The notes beneath the pieces were generated by a model, which saw only the letters and a program-made list of their open reading frames with translations, was not told the origin of the DNA and ran no database searches. Shown piece after piece: positions 48,640 through 60,842 of a DNA stretch of 62,187 nucleotides. The stretch covers positions 1 to 62,187 of the forward strand of contig JAYMTL010000121.1 of assembly GCA_036897445.1 (NCBI GenBank), written 5' to 3'. This DNA comes from Pelargonium tetragonum (lineage: Eukaryota; Streptophyta; Magnoliopsida; Geraniales; Geraniaceae). The position numbers and the translations under genes were made by a program. The first letter of the stretch is position 1, and each line of letters opens with the position of its first letter.

Positions 48640-51054
48640 ACTTTCAAGAGCTTCACTGTAAGTTTTATTTACTAAACTAGAATTTCTTATAGGAAAGGCC
48701 TCCTGATTTTGATATTTAATATGGTAGCGCGACTATAATAATACTGATCGACAGCCTTAACACCGGGGTTTTACAATTGAGTTGGGATATACACTTTGAG
48801 GATAAGTTTTAGACTTAAAATTTAAGGTTATCCATTAGTTAAAATTTATGCCATAAATTAAAGCAATTCATAAAGATAAACCCTTATTCTCTAAAAAAAA
48901 ATTCCTTGAGCCTACCACCTTATCTTATTTTTAGGATTAAGTTTAAGTAAGTTACATTACAGAAAACCCTAAAAGGACTCCTTATAAGTATAGAGTTTCT
49001 ACTTTCTTGGCAATATATCAATCAAAAGGGGGCTCTTCCTCTCAAATTATTGTACCTAAGTTAAATAAAAAGTTTTAGAACTAAATAGAATTTCCAAAGT
49101 TGCAAGGTAGCTTTGACAAGGCTGAACAGTCTCTACTAAATAAAAGGAAAGATTAATCAGATTCCGATTTAGATCCTTTACAAAAGATAAGGACGTAAAT
49201 ACTAGAATAATTAGGTACTTTTGATGCTGAAGATGACAACAATACAAGAATGTCAACGAAGGGCTCCTAAAAAATAGGGAAGCCGATACCAAGTTTATTA
49301 GGACTTTTCAAGAGAAACCCTTCCCAAGAGGTTGCGAAATCTTAGAGGAAGTGCTTAGTTAAAGGAACTCGCATTATCCTTCTCTGAGGTTTTGTCCGAT
49401 CAATTCATAGATATGTTATATAATATCTCAAACTAAAAGCAAACCTCTGCGCCCTAATGCAGAAATCTGCCAGAAACCCCCCTTTTTATAATAGCAAGAA
49501 GCTCACAGGATCCTTAGTTGCGTTTTGTATGCAATAAAATATCTATCTCTCCTTGGTATTAGACAGATAAAAGGGTTCCGTTTTCAAGTTAAAGTACGTC
49601 TGAGATTAAGATGAAAGCCCCATACCCTTAACAGCAGCCGCCCAGCATTCCAACAACTACTAAAAATAAGTAAGTCTTTAGTTATATTAATTATACAAGA
49701 TACAAGAGCTCATATTAATATATTTACCAAGAATTCTTGTAGTATAAGGATTTTTTGTGCCTAATCCAGGGGTTTTATACCTATACATATACATCTTTAA
49801 GGGAAGCGGGGGTCCCTCCTTTAAACCGGTTTGTCATGATCTGGAATGGTAAAGGGAGGTTTTGGATATTACTAAAGGAAGTTCAAACAAATAAGAAATT
49901 TGCTCAATTAGAATTTTGTAGCTTAGATCTAGACTTTAAACCCATAACTTTTGATTTTAGGTTATCTATACTGAAGTAAGAAACTTATAAAAACTGGGGG
50001 AGTGCCCTATCTATTTACCGTGGTTGTAGAAAACTAATGTAATTAAGGAAAAAGCTGCAAAAAGGATACAAATTAAGGACTCGAAAAAGTAAACAATATA
50101 AAGTATCTAACTAACCGAACTAGACTCAGCCTAAGCGAAGCTTTTTGATAACAGGTGTACTTACCAAGAATAAGCTTGACTATTTATAGGTTTTCCTCCC
50201 TTGTCTTGTAATGAGCCCCGTATTTTGTAGCAATAAAATGACTTATATAACTTTGTAACTATCTTGAAACCCAATAGAATTGAAGAGTTTGAATTAGGAT
50301 CTAGTTATTCCACTCTCTAAGTTGTATCCAAAACCCTGAAATGATAGGGCAGGAGACTCCTGTTTGTAAATCTTAGTGAAGGTAGCCCTCGATCTCCTTA
50401 TATTAGAATGCCTATTAGAAAAAGTTAGAAACGAGCCGCCTTGCTAAAGATTTTTTGGCTCTATCTACTATCTATATAGACTAAGTGCAGTTTTATTAAC
50501 TGGAATTCAAGCGAGGCTCCTGGAACTAATCCCCTTATATATAAATCCCTCATAGAATACCCAACGGAGGAAAATCCCCTTACGAGATACCCTAACTTGT
50601 GTTTTAAGGCGCAGAAATGACCGTACAATTAGTTCCGATATTCTTGTAATGAATAGAGTTTTGCTATCCTGAGTCTTTTATTTTGGAGAGTCATTCCTCT
50701 GTGTAATAGAATCTTCTTTCTTTATTCCCTTGTTACTAATTCTGGATAGTAAGATTAAGATTTCAGGAATTATAAAGCTAAAGCATAGTAAAAAAGGTTC
50801 CCGGGCCTTTAGGAGGTCCCTAATGAAACTATAAGAAAGCGAGCGTTTCATGAGCTAAATGTATCCCCAAAAGGGTACTTGACTTTCTTTAAGAACTGGT
50901 AAAACTTACCTTAAAATGAAATATTAGCTGCAACTGTTCCCCCATAAATAAGGAGTTATAATAACAAGGTCTATGGTATTGTGGTATGTAAAAGAAAGAA
51001 CTAAGCGAAAGAGGTTACATGCTAGCAAAATCTTTCCAGTATGTTGTGGTGTAA

Positions 51055-51300
51055 CTGTATAAATTGCAATTCTCAGGCTACTCATTGACTATAACTATTA
51101 ATAAACCAGACTTTCTGGAATTGAACCACCGGCTTAACTCTTTAAAGGTGCCCCGTTCTAACGTATGAATCGATGCTTGGATATCTATGCCTTAATGGTT
51201 TATATAATTAAAAAGTAAGACCTTGTTTTAAGTAATTATACTCAAGTAAAGTTAATAACCACGAGCAACAATCCCTAAAGAGATAGTGGTACAAGGACTC
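51055..51300 (+). repeat. Diverged dispersed repeat B, copy 2
   Basis: This is the partner of 25485-25730 on the same strand. The identical block TTAACTCTTTAAAGG is at 51134-51148. Upstream, TATAAATTGCAATTCTCAGGCT aligns with TATAACTTGGCATTCTCAGACT. Downstream, ACTCAAGTAAAGT aligns with ACTCTAGTAAAGT and AATCCCTAAAG is shared with AATCCCTAAAAG. Confidence 0.8.
51110..51190 (-). pseudogene. Decayed tRNA-like sequence (copy in repeat B2)
   Basis: On the minus strand the order is GTTAGAAC (D-arm 3' half), GGGGCACCTTTAAAGAG (anticodon-arm position), CCGGTGGTTCAATTCCAG (T arm) and AAGTCTGG (3' acceptor side). Three T-stem pairs remain, the acceptor matches its expected partner at about four of seven positions, and the anticodon stem does not close. 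Sharing this layout with the copy at 25543-25615 supports a common tRNA-like ancestor. It is not an intact gene. Which amino acid it served cannot be read. Confidence 0.3.
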
Positions 51301-52502
51301 CACCGTCTTTTATATAACCAAGAACTCCCGCGGAATCCTGTTAGTTATTAGTATTAAGTATAATATATACGTGTAGTTACTTAGGGCCCCGCTTTAGGCT
51401 AAGCAGAGCTTTCTTTATAAAAAAAAATAAGCATGGTAGCGCCATAAGACTTTTTTTAACAACACACAGGAATCCTGTAAAAAGTTAGCTTTAGAAAAAG
51501 GTCCCGGAGGAGACATGAGAAAGAGTCCCTCTTCAGTATATTTTATATTGCTTAATCTAAAAACAAAGTCAATTTATAAAGCATAATTACTAAAAAAGTC
51601 CTTTCTTTCACGAAAAAGGTAGGTACACAACTTTGATAGAAAAAGACTTTGGTTAGTTTAGAAAGCCCATATATTCACTTAAGTAATCCCAGAAAAGTGG
51701 AAACCCTTAACTAGACTTATAAGGATTAGTTTACTTTTCTTTATCTATGTTTCAAGGTGTTTGCGCTAGAAAAAAGCAATCTTGGTAGTAACCTTTATTG
51801 GGTTTCATACGGGGGTCCCTTAGGGAGTGAAGTCCTTTTTTGTACAAAATATAACGAAGTAAAGTTCTCCCTGGCTGAACTCTGTATAGAATTGTTTTCA
51901 TTTTCAGAAATATAAGAAAAAAACTCCGGTGGACTCGGTCACAAAGTATGTCTGGAACGCCCGAAGTAAGCATGTTATAAAATTTTTGTTTGAATTCATT
52001 TTATTCTTTTCCTTCATCGGATAACTATCACAAAAATTCCCTACCCCAGGAAACCTGTGCAAAAAGATTTTCTTATATTGGTAAAGTCTGAAATCCGAGT
52101 TCAATCCTAAGGAACCCTTAAAGAATTGGCAGGCTTATTATCCAGATAGAAGAAAAAAAGAGTTACAGAGTGCTTTAGTTTAGTACTGCTTACCAAGTTT
52201 AAATGACGACATAATAGGCACTTTTATAAGTTTACCGGATCCTTTTTTGGAAGTCGCAAAGAGGTCAATATCAGATAGCACGGCTTAAAAAGTGTTAGAA
52301 CCGTACTTTACTTGAACAAAAGGGATTTTTAGACTTGGAGAACTATGTCAGGGTTTATTAGATGCAATTTGTAAAAATGTAGACAAAATCATACATCAGA
52401 CACTTATAACCCTTGTTTTAGACCACGAAAAAGGCCAGACTTTTTTAAGTAAAGGCTAATAAGGATGTCTTTGTGAGCAAAGAAGGAATGAAAGAATCTA
52501 TT

Positions 52503-52522
52503 GACTGACATAGACTGACATA
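52503..52522. repeat. Tandem duplication, 10-base unit
   Basis: GACTGACATA is repeated twice with no spacer or mismatch. Confidence 0.9.
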
Positions 52523-53299
52523 AAGTAGTCCCGGCCTAAGTAGATTAAGAAAGGAGACTCTTGACTTGAGATATAGATCTTATTAGATTAGGTGCTTGTC
52601 TCAGAATAAATATATACTGCCTTTTTAGTTCCTAAAACGAATTTTTGGTAGTAGGTACAAGACCTTGTTAATGAATTACGGAAGCCTCTTTAACCTTTTG
52701 ATTTGAACTGGGAAGTAAAAGCAGGAGTTGCTTTAGTTTTTATGAATTCTATTGAAAATGGGATCTATCTAGTCCAAGACCAAAACGTTGGCGAGTTAGC
52801 TAGCAGAAAGCGCTTCCTAGTAAAGAATACACTTTTAGAAATTTAAGTTCTTGTATATTTTACGGCGGGTTTTTATAAGCTTTTAGTAATTGCACTGAAA
52901 GTATAAAAGATTGGGTATGGCTATGAGGCTCCTTTCTTTTTATTTGTTTTGTGCCTGTTACTTATTATAATGATTCTATTCTAAAGTTGCTTTGACAAAA
53001 AACCTCCCTCGGGACCCCCTAGAGCTAAAGTTTAAACCAAAGTGATAACTACTTTATATACCTAAATTCTCCAAACTAAATAGGAAGAGGGCCTCTTTTC
53101 TTAGATAATAATGTAAAATACCCCCTAAAATTTTATACCAAAGCATTCTTTTCTTATAGTCGGATAAATTTATAGGACATAGCTTTCTCCTGCCTAATAG
53201 AGAGCCTCCAGTCAATGTCAATGCAGTTACCACCTCTAGTTTCCGCTAAAAGAACTAACTAAAGTAGCTTGAACTGCACACTTATTCTAAAGACTTTTA

Positions 53300-53317
53300 G
53301 AGTTTCAAGAGTTTCAA
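53300..53317. repeat. Tandem duplication, 9-base unit
   Basis: GAGTTTCAA is repeated twice with no spacer or mismatch. Confidence 0.9.
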
Positions 53318-54394
53318 AGGCCCTTTACCTCTGTAAGAGAATTTCGAGGAACAACAAGGAGCACTTTAATTTATTAGATTGTTGGGTATAGGACAGGGTC
53401 TGCTTTAAAGTCCCAAGTTTAAGAGAGGGGGCTGAGCATTAAAGGCTCTAGAATTAGTAATGTAATACCAAAAAATCTTAGACTTTATCTCACACAAGCT
53501 ATACTCTTTTTTTGGGCTTACTTAGAACTCGAAAAGGGAAGAGTTCGATAAGACAAGGTCAGTCTATTTTTTATTAATTTTATAAAGGGTCATCAGATTA
53601 ACATTGGGGCAAGTCTGATATAATATATTATAATCTCGTATTCAGGGGTGGTACTCAAGATTGACTTATCAAGCAGAGCAAGCGCCTTATAATACAAATA
53701 AAGTAAGTAAAACCTAAATGAGGAGCGGCTTTAGACTTGCCGTCGGGTGTTAGAATTTTCTCTTATATCGAAACTTAAGGACATTTTATAAAAATGCACT
53801 TTGTGAAGTCGGACACTAGAAATGTATGCTGAATAGAGTCAGAAGACAAGACTTAAACAAGAAATTGGAGTTCCACGAAGAGAAATGTGTGAAAGAAACT
53901 CTCCTTAATAAAAGAGGTGATTGCCACCCTGTCTTACTCTGCTTCAGGAGTCGTCTTAGAAAAAGCTCCGTACTCTAATGATTTCAGATAAAAAAGCGTA
54001 AACCAGGTGCATTCCACTTGACTTCTTCCTTTTGGAAGGGAGTTATTTTCTGTATTTCAATTCAAAACCCAGGATCTTGAGCAAAGAACTTGTACGCTCG
54101 CTCTTTACTTTAACGAGACCCCTTTGCAAATTGCAAAATAAGGATGGATTTCTAAGCGCTTTTATATGTAATGTAGGAGTACTTTAGGACAAGTTAGATA
54201 AATTCGAGGGATTCTTAGGTTCCGTAAAAAGTCAGTATTATATACAAAGAATATAAAAAAGCACAAAAATCCCGTGATTAAGTCTTTCAGGGTTCCCTTT
54301 GTTACAAAATAGAAATTAGTTAGTACACAAGGTTCTTTTTTCCATAATACCGGAACTAAACAAAGCAAACCCCTTTTTTATAGATATATTAAGC

Positions 54395-55102
54395 ATGAGG
54401 ATTTACCCTGTCGTATGTAAGATACCCATTTTCTTTATATCCTTGAGAGAAGTACTTGTCTACCTTAAATATCAAGAATCTCCAAAAGAACTTAGAATTT
54501 ATTCGAGTAAGTTTTCTAATCAGTAGTGTAGCCCATTAAAGAACTATGTCTTATTTTTGGAGCGAGTTTAAGAAAGTAATTACGAATCCAGAGAAAGTCA
54601 GATATAGAAAATAGAGTAGGAATTGGGTTTTACAAGATAAAGAAGTTTTCTTAACTTGTTATAAAGGGAATATGAAGAGTAGCTACAGGTAGCAGTAAGC
54701 TCCATACCCATAGGATAGGGAGAATAGGGACAAGAAGACCTATAAGAGCTCCCACGGGGCAGGTATTATGAAGGCAGAGTCTAGGTAGTAAGAGTCAAAA
54801 AGGGTATTCTGAATAAGCAGGGTATGAGCTTTCAAGAAAGGGTTTACAGAATAGGAGACGGGATACTTAATTCTGGTATAGTTCTAATGGCTAAGAAGAT
54901 AGGTATGATACAGAAGAGAAAGGCAAGCGTTTCCAGTCTATTTCTTAATTAGAAGGGTACTGGTATAGTTAATAAGACTAGGATAGGTATAAAGGCGGGT
55001 CTTTTGAACTGTGTTGGTAAGCTTTTGAAGGGTAAAGGTTCCTAGTTTCTAAAGTAACTTGTTTCAGGTTTCAGAAGGGTTTCTAGTCGAGTACAAAATT
55101 GA
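54395..55102 (+). other. Purine-rich block with three-base periodicity, open only if TAA/TAG are read through
   Basis: From ATG 54395 to TGA 55100-55102 there are 235 codons without TGA, but about 14 TAA or TAG. The frame shows periodicity: from 54820 to 55090 twelve of fourteen GGT trinucleotides are in register, and most AAG are too. Stop-free pieces read as plausible protein, for example QGMSFQERVYRIGDGILNSG and GIVLMAKKIGMIQKRKAS. Under standard rules it is not a gene. It could be a decayed coding region, a region read with TAA/TAG as sense codons, or a purine-rich simple sequence with a three-base beat. A frame free of TGA alone at this length is expected many times by chance in the window. 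Confidence 0.2.
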
Positions 55103-57189
55103 GTTTTTTAGGTAATAAAGCAAGTAAGAAGCTAGTGTGGTTATAAGGTTTTAAGAGATCCGGGGAATTTAGTAATTAGTAAGTTGCTTTTTCCCCCTTG
55201 TTTCTAGGTTCCCAATTAATAATTAAGGTTTTTCCTGGGAAAGCGGGGAGTCCCTGGTATTCCTTTATCAGGATTAGATCATAATAATAAGAGTTTGACC
55301 TCGTTCAAATATTTAGACTTTTATTTAAGAGTCTACCGAACTAAATAAATAAGTTCAGTTTACCCTTAGGTTGCAACTTATCTGAAGAAATACAATTTCA
55401 ATTCTAAGACAAAAACCGATTCCAGTCTAATGCCCCAAAAAGTCTCCCTTTTTATTAAGTACGTGCCCTTTCCAGGAGTTCGCAGGGATTACCGCGGTAC
55501 TGTTTAATACAGTATACTCTGTTAGTTATGCTTTTAAATAAGGTAAATAAGGAGGAGCTAGTAAAATCTCCTTTTTAGAAGCGTTCTGCGAGCACTATTA
55601 CCTCTCCTATTGGGTCTCTAAGCTATACAAAAAAAGAAAGTTAATACGAAACGGGCATAATTCAGAGATCAAAAAGTCCAGTAACTGCAAAGAGCTAGGA
55701 AATTTATATTAAGGGGTACGCTTACTCCATCAAGGGGGTACTAGAGTCAAAAGGTGGTGTTATCCTTCGAGAATCGGGGCACTAATTCATCCTTTGTGCA
55801 ATTGCTCTTTTAATATATTAGTAGGGTGAAGTCTCACTTAATTAATAAGCTTCCGAGTTTCTTATAAAAAGCAGTAAGATTCTTAATTTTTTTGTATGTA
55901 ATGGGTTCTAGTCTCTACCTACACGCTAAAAAAATTATGAGCTATGCCTAGTTTAACTGCTTTTTCTTGCTTATGAAACCTTCCCCCTTCTTAAGGATAT
56001 TTATCTCAATGAAGTTCTATTCAGAAAAAGTTTTGAGTATCTCTTTTTAGATGATAAGGGAAACAATCTCTAAAGAGGCCTTTAGTATTATATGTAGATG
56101 TAGTTTAGGGTTAATGCCAAACTGCGAGGAGTAACTATGATAAGGCTCTTTTAGAGGTTATGCCACTTTTTTATATTATGTAAAATTTTGTAAACAAACG
56201 AGGTTCCCAGGTCTTTCTTAAATTCACCCTATCTGGGTACTTTGTTTCAAAGAATAGAGGTCAAGTATGTAATATCATAAACTCCGTTGTCTGTCTTTTC
56301 CTACTACTGCCAAGAACTCAATCTAGAATTGTAGAATTTGAACCGAGGAGTTCCGCTAGCTTTCTGGAAGCGGCTTACTCTTAATTACATTACCTCCTTA
56401 AGTACCTTAGGTCTATCTCTGTTAAATTTTTTACAGGGTGGGATATAAGATTACAAAAGAGACGAAAAAATTTGTAGGACCCGCGTGTATCAGAATTTCT
56501 TAAGCTTCGTTTTGGGGGCAATCCTTGTATCTAGTTTTTATAGGTATCCTTTAATGAAATTTTTCGAGTTAAATTTTTTTAAGAAGTTTCCTGTCAGGCA
56601 TACTTCTACTATCTGCTACGGTTGATTAATTTCCTAGATTGGTCAAAAGGGGCTCCTGGGTTATTTCAACAGCTTACTCTGTACTTGTTATTTTGAGGCT
56701 GGGGGTATATTAAGAAGATAAAATAGGTACATTATAGAAAAAGTCAATTTGTTTTCAATTTATATTATTCACAAGAGAAAAGGGCCCAAATGAGTAGAAT
56801 TTCTCAGATATAGCTCTAGTCATAAAGTTATAATAGTATATAAAGTTTATTCTTGAATCAATTAAGTATTTGAGTTGAGTGTTGTATCCAACGCAAGCTT
56901 ACCTCTGAGAAACCCCTAAGAGCTGGGTCGGGTATAGACTCTCAGACGAATTCATAACAAGATAATGGTCGTTTTCGTGCGCTACAGTGTACTTTTGGGT
57001 TTTTCCTCCATTTTAGTCATATTTGACTTCTCCTTAGTTTTCTAATAATTTATCCGTAGTGATTTTAATCCTAGCGGGGTTCGGATAATTCACAAAAAGC
57101 TAGTTGTAGTAGACTCGGTAGCCGCTTTCTTACCTGTAATACCTTGTTTATGAGCCTCTTTTTCTACTGTATTCCAAAGAATCCTTTAC

Positions 57190-57290
57190 TTATACTTATT
57201 TTCTTCCTTTCCTTTGAATCCGGAGCTGCAGAAAGAGGACTCCCTTTCCGCCAATTGTAAACTCTGTAAAGACACCCTTAAAATACCAAT
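57190..57290 (+). repeat. Possible diverged repeat F, copy 2
   Basis: This is the partner of 10585-10700. It contains GAGCTGC at 57223-57229 and CTTTCCGCCAAT at 57244-57255, followed by ACTCT. It is short and less certain than repeats A to E. Confidence 0.4.
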
Positions 57291-57639
57291 CCGCCTTCGG
57301 ACGTAAGTTGACTCTTAATTGTTTTTCCTTATCAGACTACCTTCAGAGATTTTACCAGAGCCCTACTAGAATTTTCGAATTTCCTAGGAACCTAAAAAGT
57401 AAGATCACAGCTGTCACTCGGATAAGCTTTATAAAACCCTAAATCTAACAAGACTCTTCCCAATAAACTTTCCTTTTTGACCCTTTCTTGTTACCCGGTT
57501 CCAACCCGGCGATTCCTTTTAAAGCATTGACTAGCCAAAAGAGTTTACTTTTTACTCTAAAATAGGTAAGATACTTAGCGAAATAGTATAAAAGAAGTTG
57601 TCTATTAGTTGACTGCTTTCATTCAAAGTAAAACAGCAC

Positions 57640-57690
57640 AGAGAATTCATCTAAACCGCAAGTTCAAATCCACAAGTGTTAGATTTTAGT
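57640..57690. repeat. Repeat G, copy 2, with a tRNA T-loop-like core
   Basis: AGTTCAAATCC followed by ACAAGTGTTAGA aligns with GGTTCGAATCC and TAAGTGTTTAGA near position 181. GAATTCAT upstream aligns weakly with AATTCGAC. The T-loop is recognisable but the T stem pairs poorly and no other tRNA arm is visible. Confidence 0.35.
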
Positions 57691-59153
57691 AGTCTATATG
57701 GTCTAATTCCCCCCTTTTGACCTTAACATCGTAATTAATTGAAACAAAAGAAACTTAGATACCTTGTTGATCAAAGCATTTCCAGTAATTGAAATCGCTT
57801 ATATGAAGAAATTCTTTAAGCTATCTCCTAAAAGAGGTTACTAAATAATATAGAGTCTGATGGTATATATAGTTGACTGAGTTTCATGAAAGTTTACATC
57901 CGGTAATTTAGGGTTTATTTGAAGTCAAATCGGTTCAACTTACTTTCAAAGTCAGTTCATAGTAAAGGAATTTCTATATTATATCAAAAAAGAGATTCCA
58001 GTATTCCACTAGGATTTCCGTTAGCCTTAGAAAGAACTTAAATAAAAGAAACTCCATCCACGACTAGTACTAAACTCTTCCAAAGAACCCTATTCCACTT
58101 TGAAAGCTTTTTATATTACTTACTTTGCTTTGCTAGAGTTACTTGTTGTTAAGACTTTTTTTGTATTCCCTAAGTCAATGAAATAAGCCCTGGGGAATAA
58201 AGCTCTTTCTTAATCAAATTACCTTATCGTTAAACCTTTCCTTCCTTACCTACGCCTAAAGCTAGAAGTAGGCTCTTTTGGCACCTAAAAGAGTGTACAA
58301 AAAACCAAAAATCTTTGTGAAACACGGATTGACAAAAACCCCACTGTATTCGTAGACTATCCGACATCCCGGTTAGTTTCATGCCCAAAAGGAAGGATAA
58401 TAAGGCATTGAGACCAGCAACTTCTGGTCAAGTACAGAGGAAAGAACTCAGGATTATGGTAGTAGGTATAAAAGATGCCGAAAGAGGCAGCTGCTTCTCT
58501 AAAAAGAAGTAGGAATTTATAGGTTAGGTATACCTCCTATACTATCTAATATTCTATATAATAATACTAATACTTGAAACTTCCTGCCATATAACATATA
58601 AACTAGAAAAAATGTTTATGAGGGGCGAAGACTTCAGAGGGATCCTAAATATAATGAGGCTGGAAACCCCTTATTTAGTTGGGTGATAGCAAGAATTACC
58701 AAAGATTTTGTGAAGTGTAGATAATTGGTTGGTATATGAGTTTCTTATTAGGACATGTCAGAGACAGGCAAGGGGTAGAATTTGGTTACATTAGAGTCTT
58801 TAATTCTTTGCGGAGGACGTGAAGCCAGAGCTCTTCCTGTTGCGACAACCAGGGCTCTTTTATAATTTATAAAGTCCAAGATCTAGTTTATTGCAGCCAC
58901 GAAGTTAGGTATTCCCCTTTAAGGGTTTCTTACTACTTCGAGAATTCCGTATTCTCTATGCTAAGAATTATAAAGCTGCTCTGCAAAAGACCCCCTATCA
59001 ATTTATAAGGTAGAAATCTCCAAACAAAAGAATCCTGTAGATTCAAGTCCTTTCGCTTACGGGTTAACCCCAGATTGAGTCCTTCCAGGCGGGTGCTCTT
59101 AAACATAGAGACGTTCGGATTCTCTAAAAACTGTATTCCTCACAGTGAGTTTA

Positions 59154-59175
59154 AACAATAACAATAATAATAATA
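59154..59175. repeat. AAT/AAC trinucleotide microsatellite
   Basis: CAATAACAATAATAATAAT, a short imperfect run of AAT units. Confidence 0.85.
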
Positions 59176-59623
59176 CATAAAGAAAGACCCTTAAGGGGTG
59201 CTTAACCAGTTTTTTTGGGCTGCCCCTTCATATAAGAGAGCTCTAGTGGTTTATGTTTAGCAAACTTTAAAGCAAGAAATCTCTCTACTAATAAAGGATA
59301 TCCTAAATCTTTTTTGAAAACACGAAACGTAGCAAGTCCCCTATTTCATTTTTTTCTTAACTATAATCATCTTCAAAGCGCTTTCTTAGTCTTAGATAGA
59401 AGGCCCCGAGTTTTTAACCACTCAAAATAGCCTTAGAATACTACACTTTGAAATATCCGTTTGCTCTCCTTAACTTAATATAAGGTTATTCACATATCAA
59501 AGACACAAGTTAGAATCTCTTCTTAAGAACTCCTAAATCTTAAACGGGATACTCCCACCAAGAGAAAGCTAGTTTTTTGAGTAACAATATTTTAGAAGTT
59601 GATCTTGTATTTTCTATAATGTA

Positions 59624-59641
59624 ACTTAAATTACTTAAATT
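59624..59641. repeat. Tandem duplication, 9-base unit
   Basis: ACTTAAATT is repeated twice with no spacer or mismatch. Confidence 0.85.
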
Positions 59642-60810
59642 AGTAGAGGGGGCACCAATCTCTGTGCAATAGTTAAGCCCTCATTTTTTTGTTCTTATCC
59701 TCAAAATCCCTAGTATTACAATTTTCTTTAATTCAGAGAATATCCTTTGACGGTTGGTTAGGATATTTAATTGACATTGATGTGGCAGTACTAAATGAAA
59801 TATAGGCATTTGTGAAAAGTTACTCGAGTTAGAAACCTCGAAAAGAGGATCCTTGTCTTCAGAGTATAGTATATTATATCCCAACCAAATTGTAAGCGAA
59901 TAAATAGAATAAATATACAGTATTCCCAATAAACTATGCTCGGTTTACTTTTTATTTGAAAGTAGATGGCAAGACGGAGGTCGTCCTTAAGTATAAGTAA
60001 TTGAAGGGGATACTAGTTAGATTTCCTTATAGTTACTGTTATATTATTAATTTAATAACTGGACGGTGAATGCATATCGTAGATTAAACCTCTCTTTTCT
60101 CTATTAGGACCAGGCCTATCTTCTACATATCTATACTTAGCTAAGGATTTTTATAAACATTTACATGAGACATTGCAACTCTCCGTATTATTAGTTTGCT
60201 TTGTGAGACTTTAAGCTAGTAAAAGGTAGAGTCCTTATCTATCAAACGTCCTGCACCAGGATTTCTAGAACTCAATTTTTAGTATATGAGGCAGCAAAAT
60301 ACATAAGTAGGGCGGATAGGGGGCCCAGCTATCTAAACAGTAGATAAACAACATGCTAGATAGAAACTGTTTGGTTTGATCTGTAACCTTTTATGGGCTT
60401 TGACTGGGAAATTCGTGGGAAGAGGCTGGCGGCTGTATGTACGTTCCTCCTTTTATATTATAGGCTTTCCGGTTCTCAATCTAAGGCGGATAAGCTAAAC
60501 TAGGTGACTGCGGGATTCTAAAACAAAAAAGGAAGATATTCTCAATCTCTAACCCTAAAGTAATAAAAGTAAGCAATTCGAAAAGGGGTACAATAAAATC
60601 GTAGGTAAGGGGCTATAATTGGGTAAAAGAAAATTTGGCTAAGTTGGTACCTCTACTAAAAAGATAAATGGCACTCTAAACCTTTTGGGTATTAAGTTTG
60701 GTATTATTTTCTTTGATCTGTAAACCTGGTTTAGTATCTCCTAGGCCCAGTCCAGCTCCTCACATTATAAATAGAGAGGGGGTCTTATGCAAAAAAAGGT
60801 TGCTGGGGTA

Positions 60811-60842
60811 GGTTCGTCTGCGTTTTAGGGCGCGGGCCGTCC
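60811..60842. other. Local G+C and CpG peak
   Basis: The segment around TTTTAGGGCGCGGGCCGTCC carries about six CpG in 32 bases, while CpG elsewhere is about half of what composition predicts in the lines I counted. It lies in a G/T-rich patch. A short plus-strand frame from ATG 60787 reads MQKKVAGVGSSAF and meets TAG at 60826. Beyond that TAG the same frame reads GAGRPRKGRVVILN before TGA 60892-60894. No function can be assigned. Confidence 0.4.

Larger units (their letters stand above)
47000..54270. other. Gene-free region
   Basis: Scattered frames of 66-78 codons occur at 49.1, 49.8, 51.8 and 51.9 kb on both strands, with no recognisable content. Supported contents are the hairpin near 48616, repeat B copy 2 (51055-51300) with its tRNA-like core, and tandem duplications at 52503 and 53300. 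Nothing else is called. Confidence 0.55.

Noticed and set aside
56330-56400. AATTTGAACCGAGGAGTTCCGCTAGC, which on the minus strand looks like a tRNA with a long variable arm.
   Set aside because: The T stem pairs at only two positions and no D arm or acceptor stem is found.
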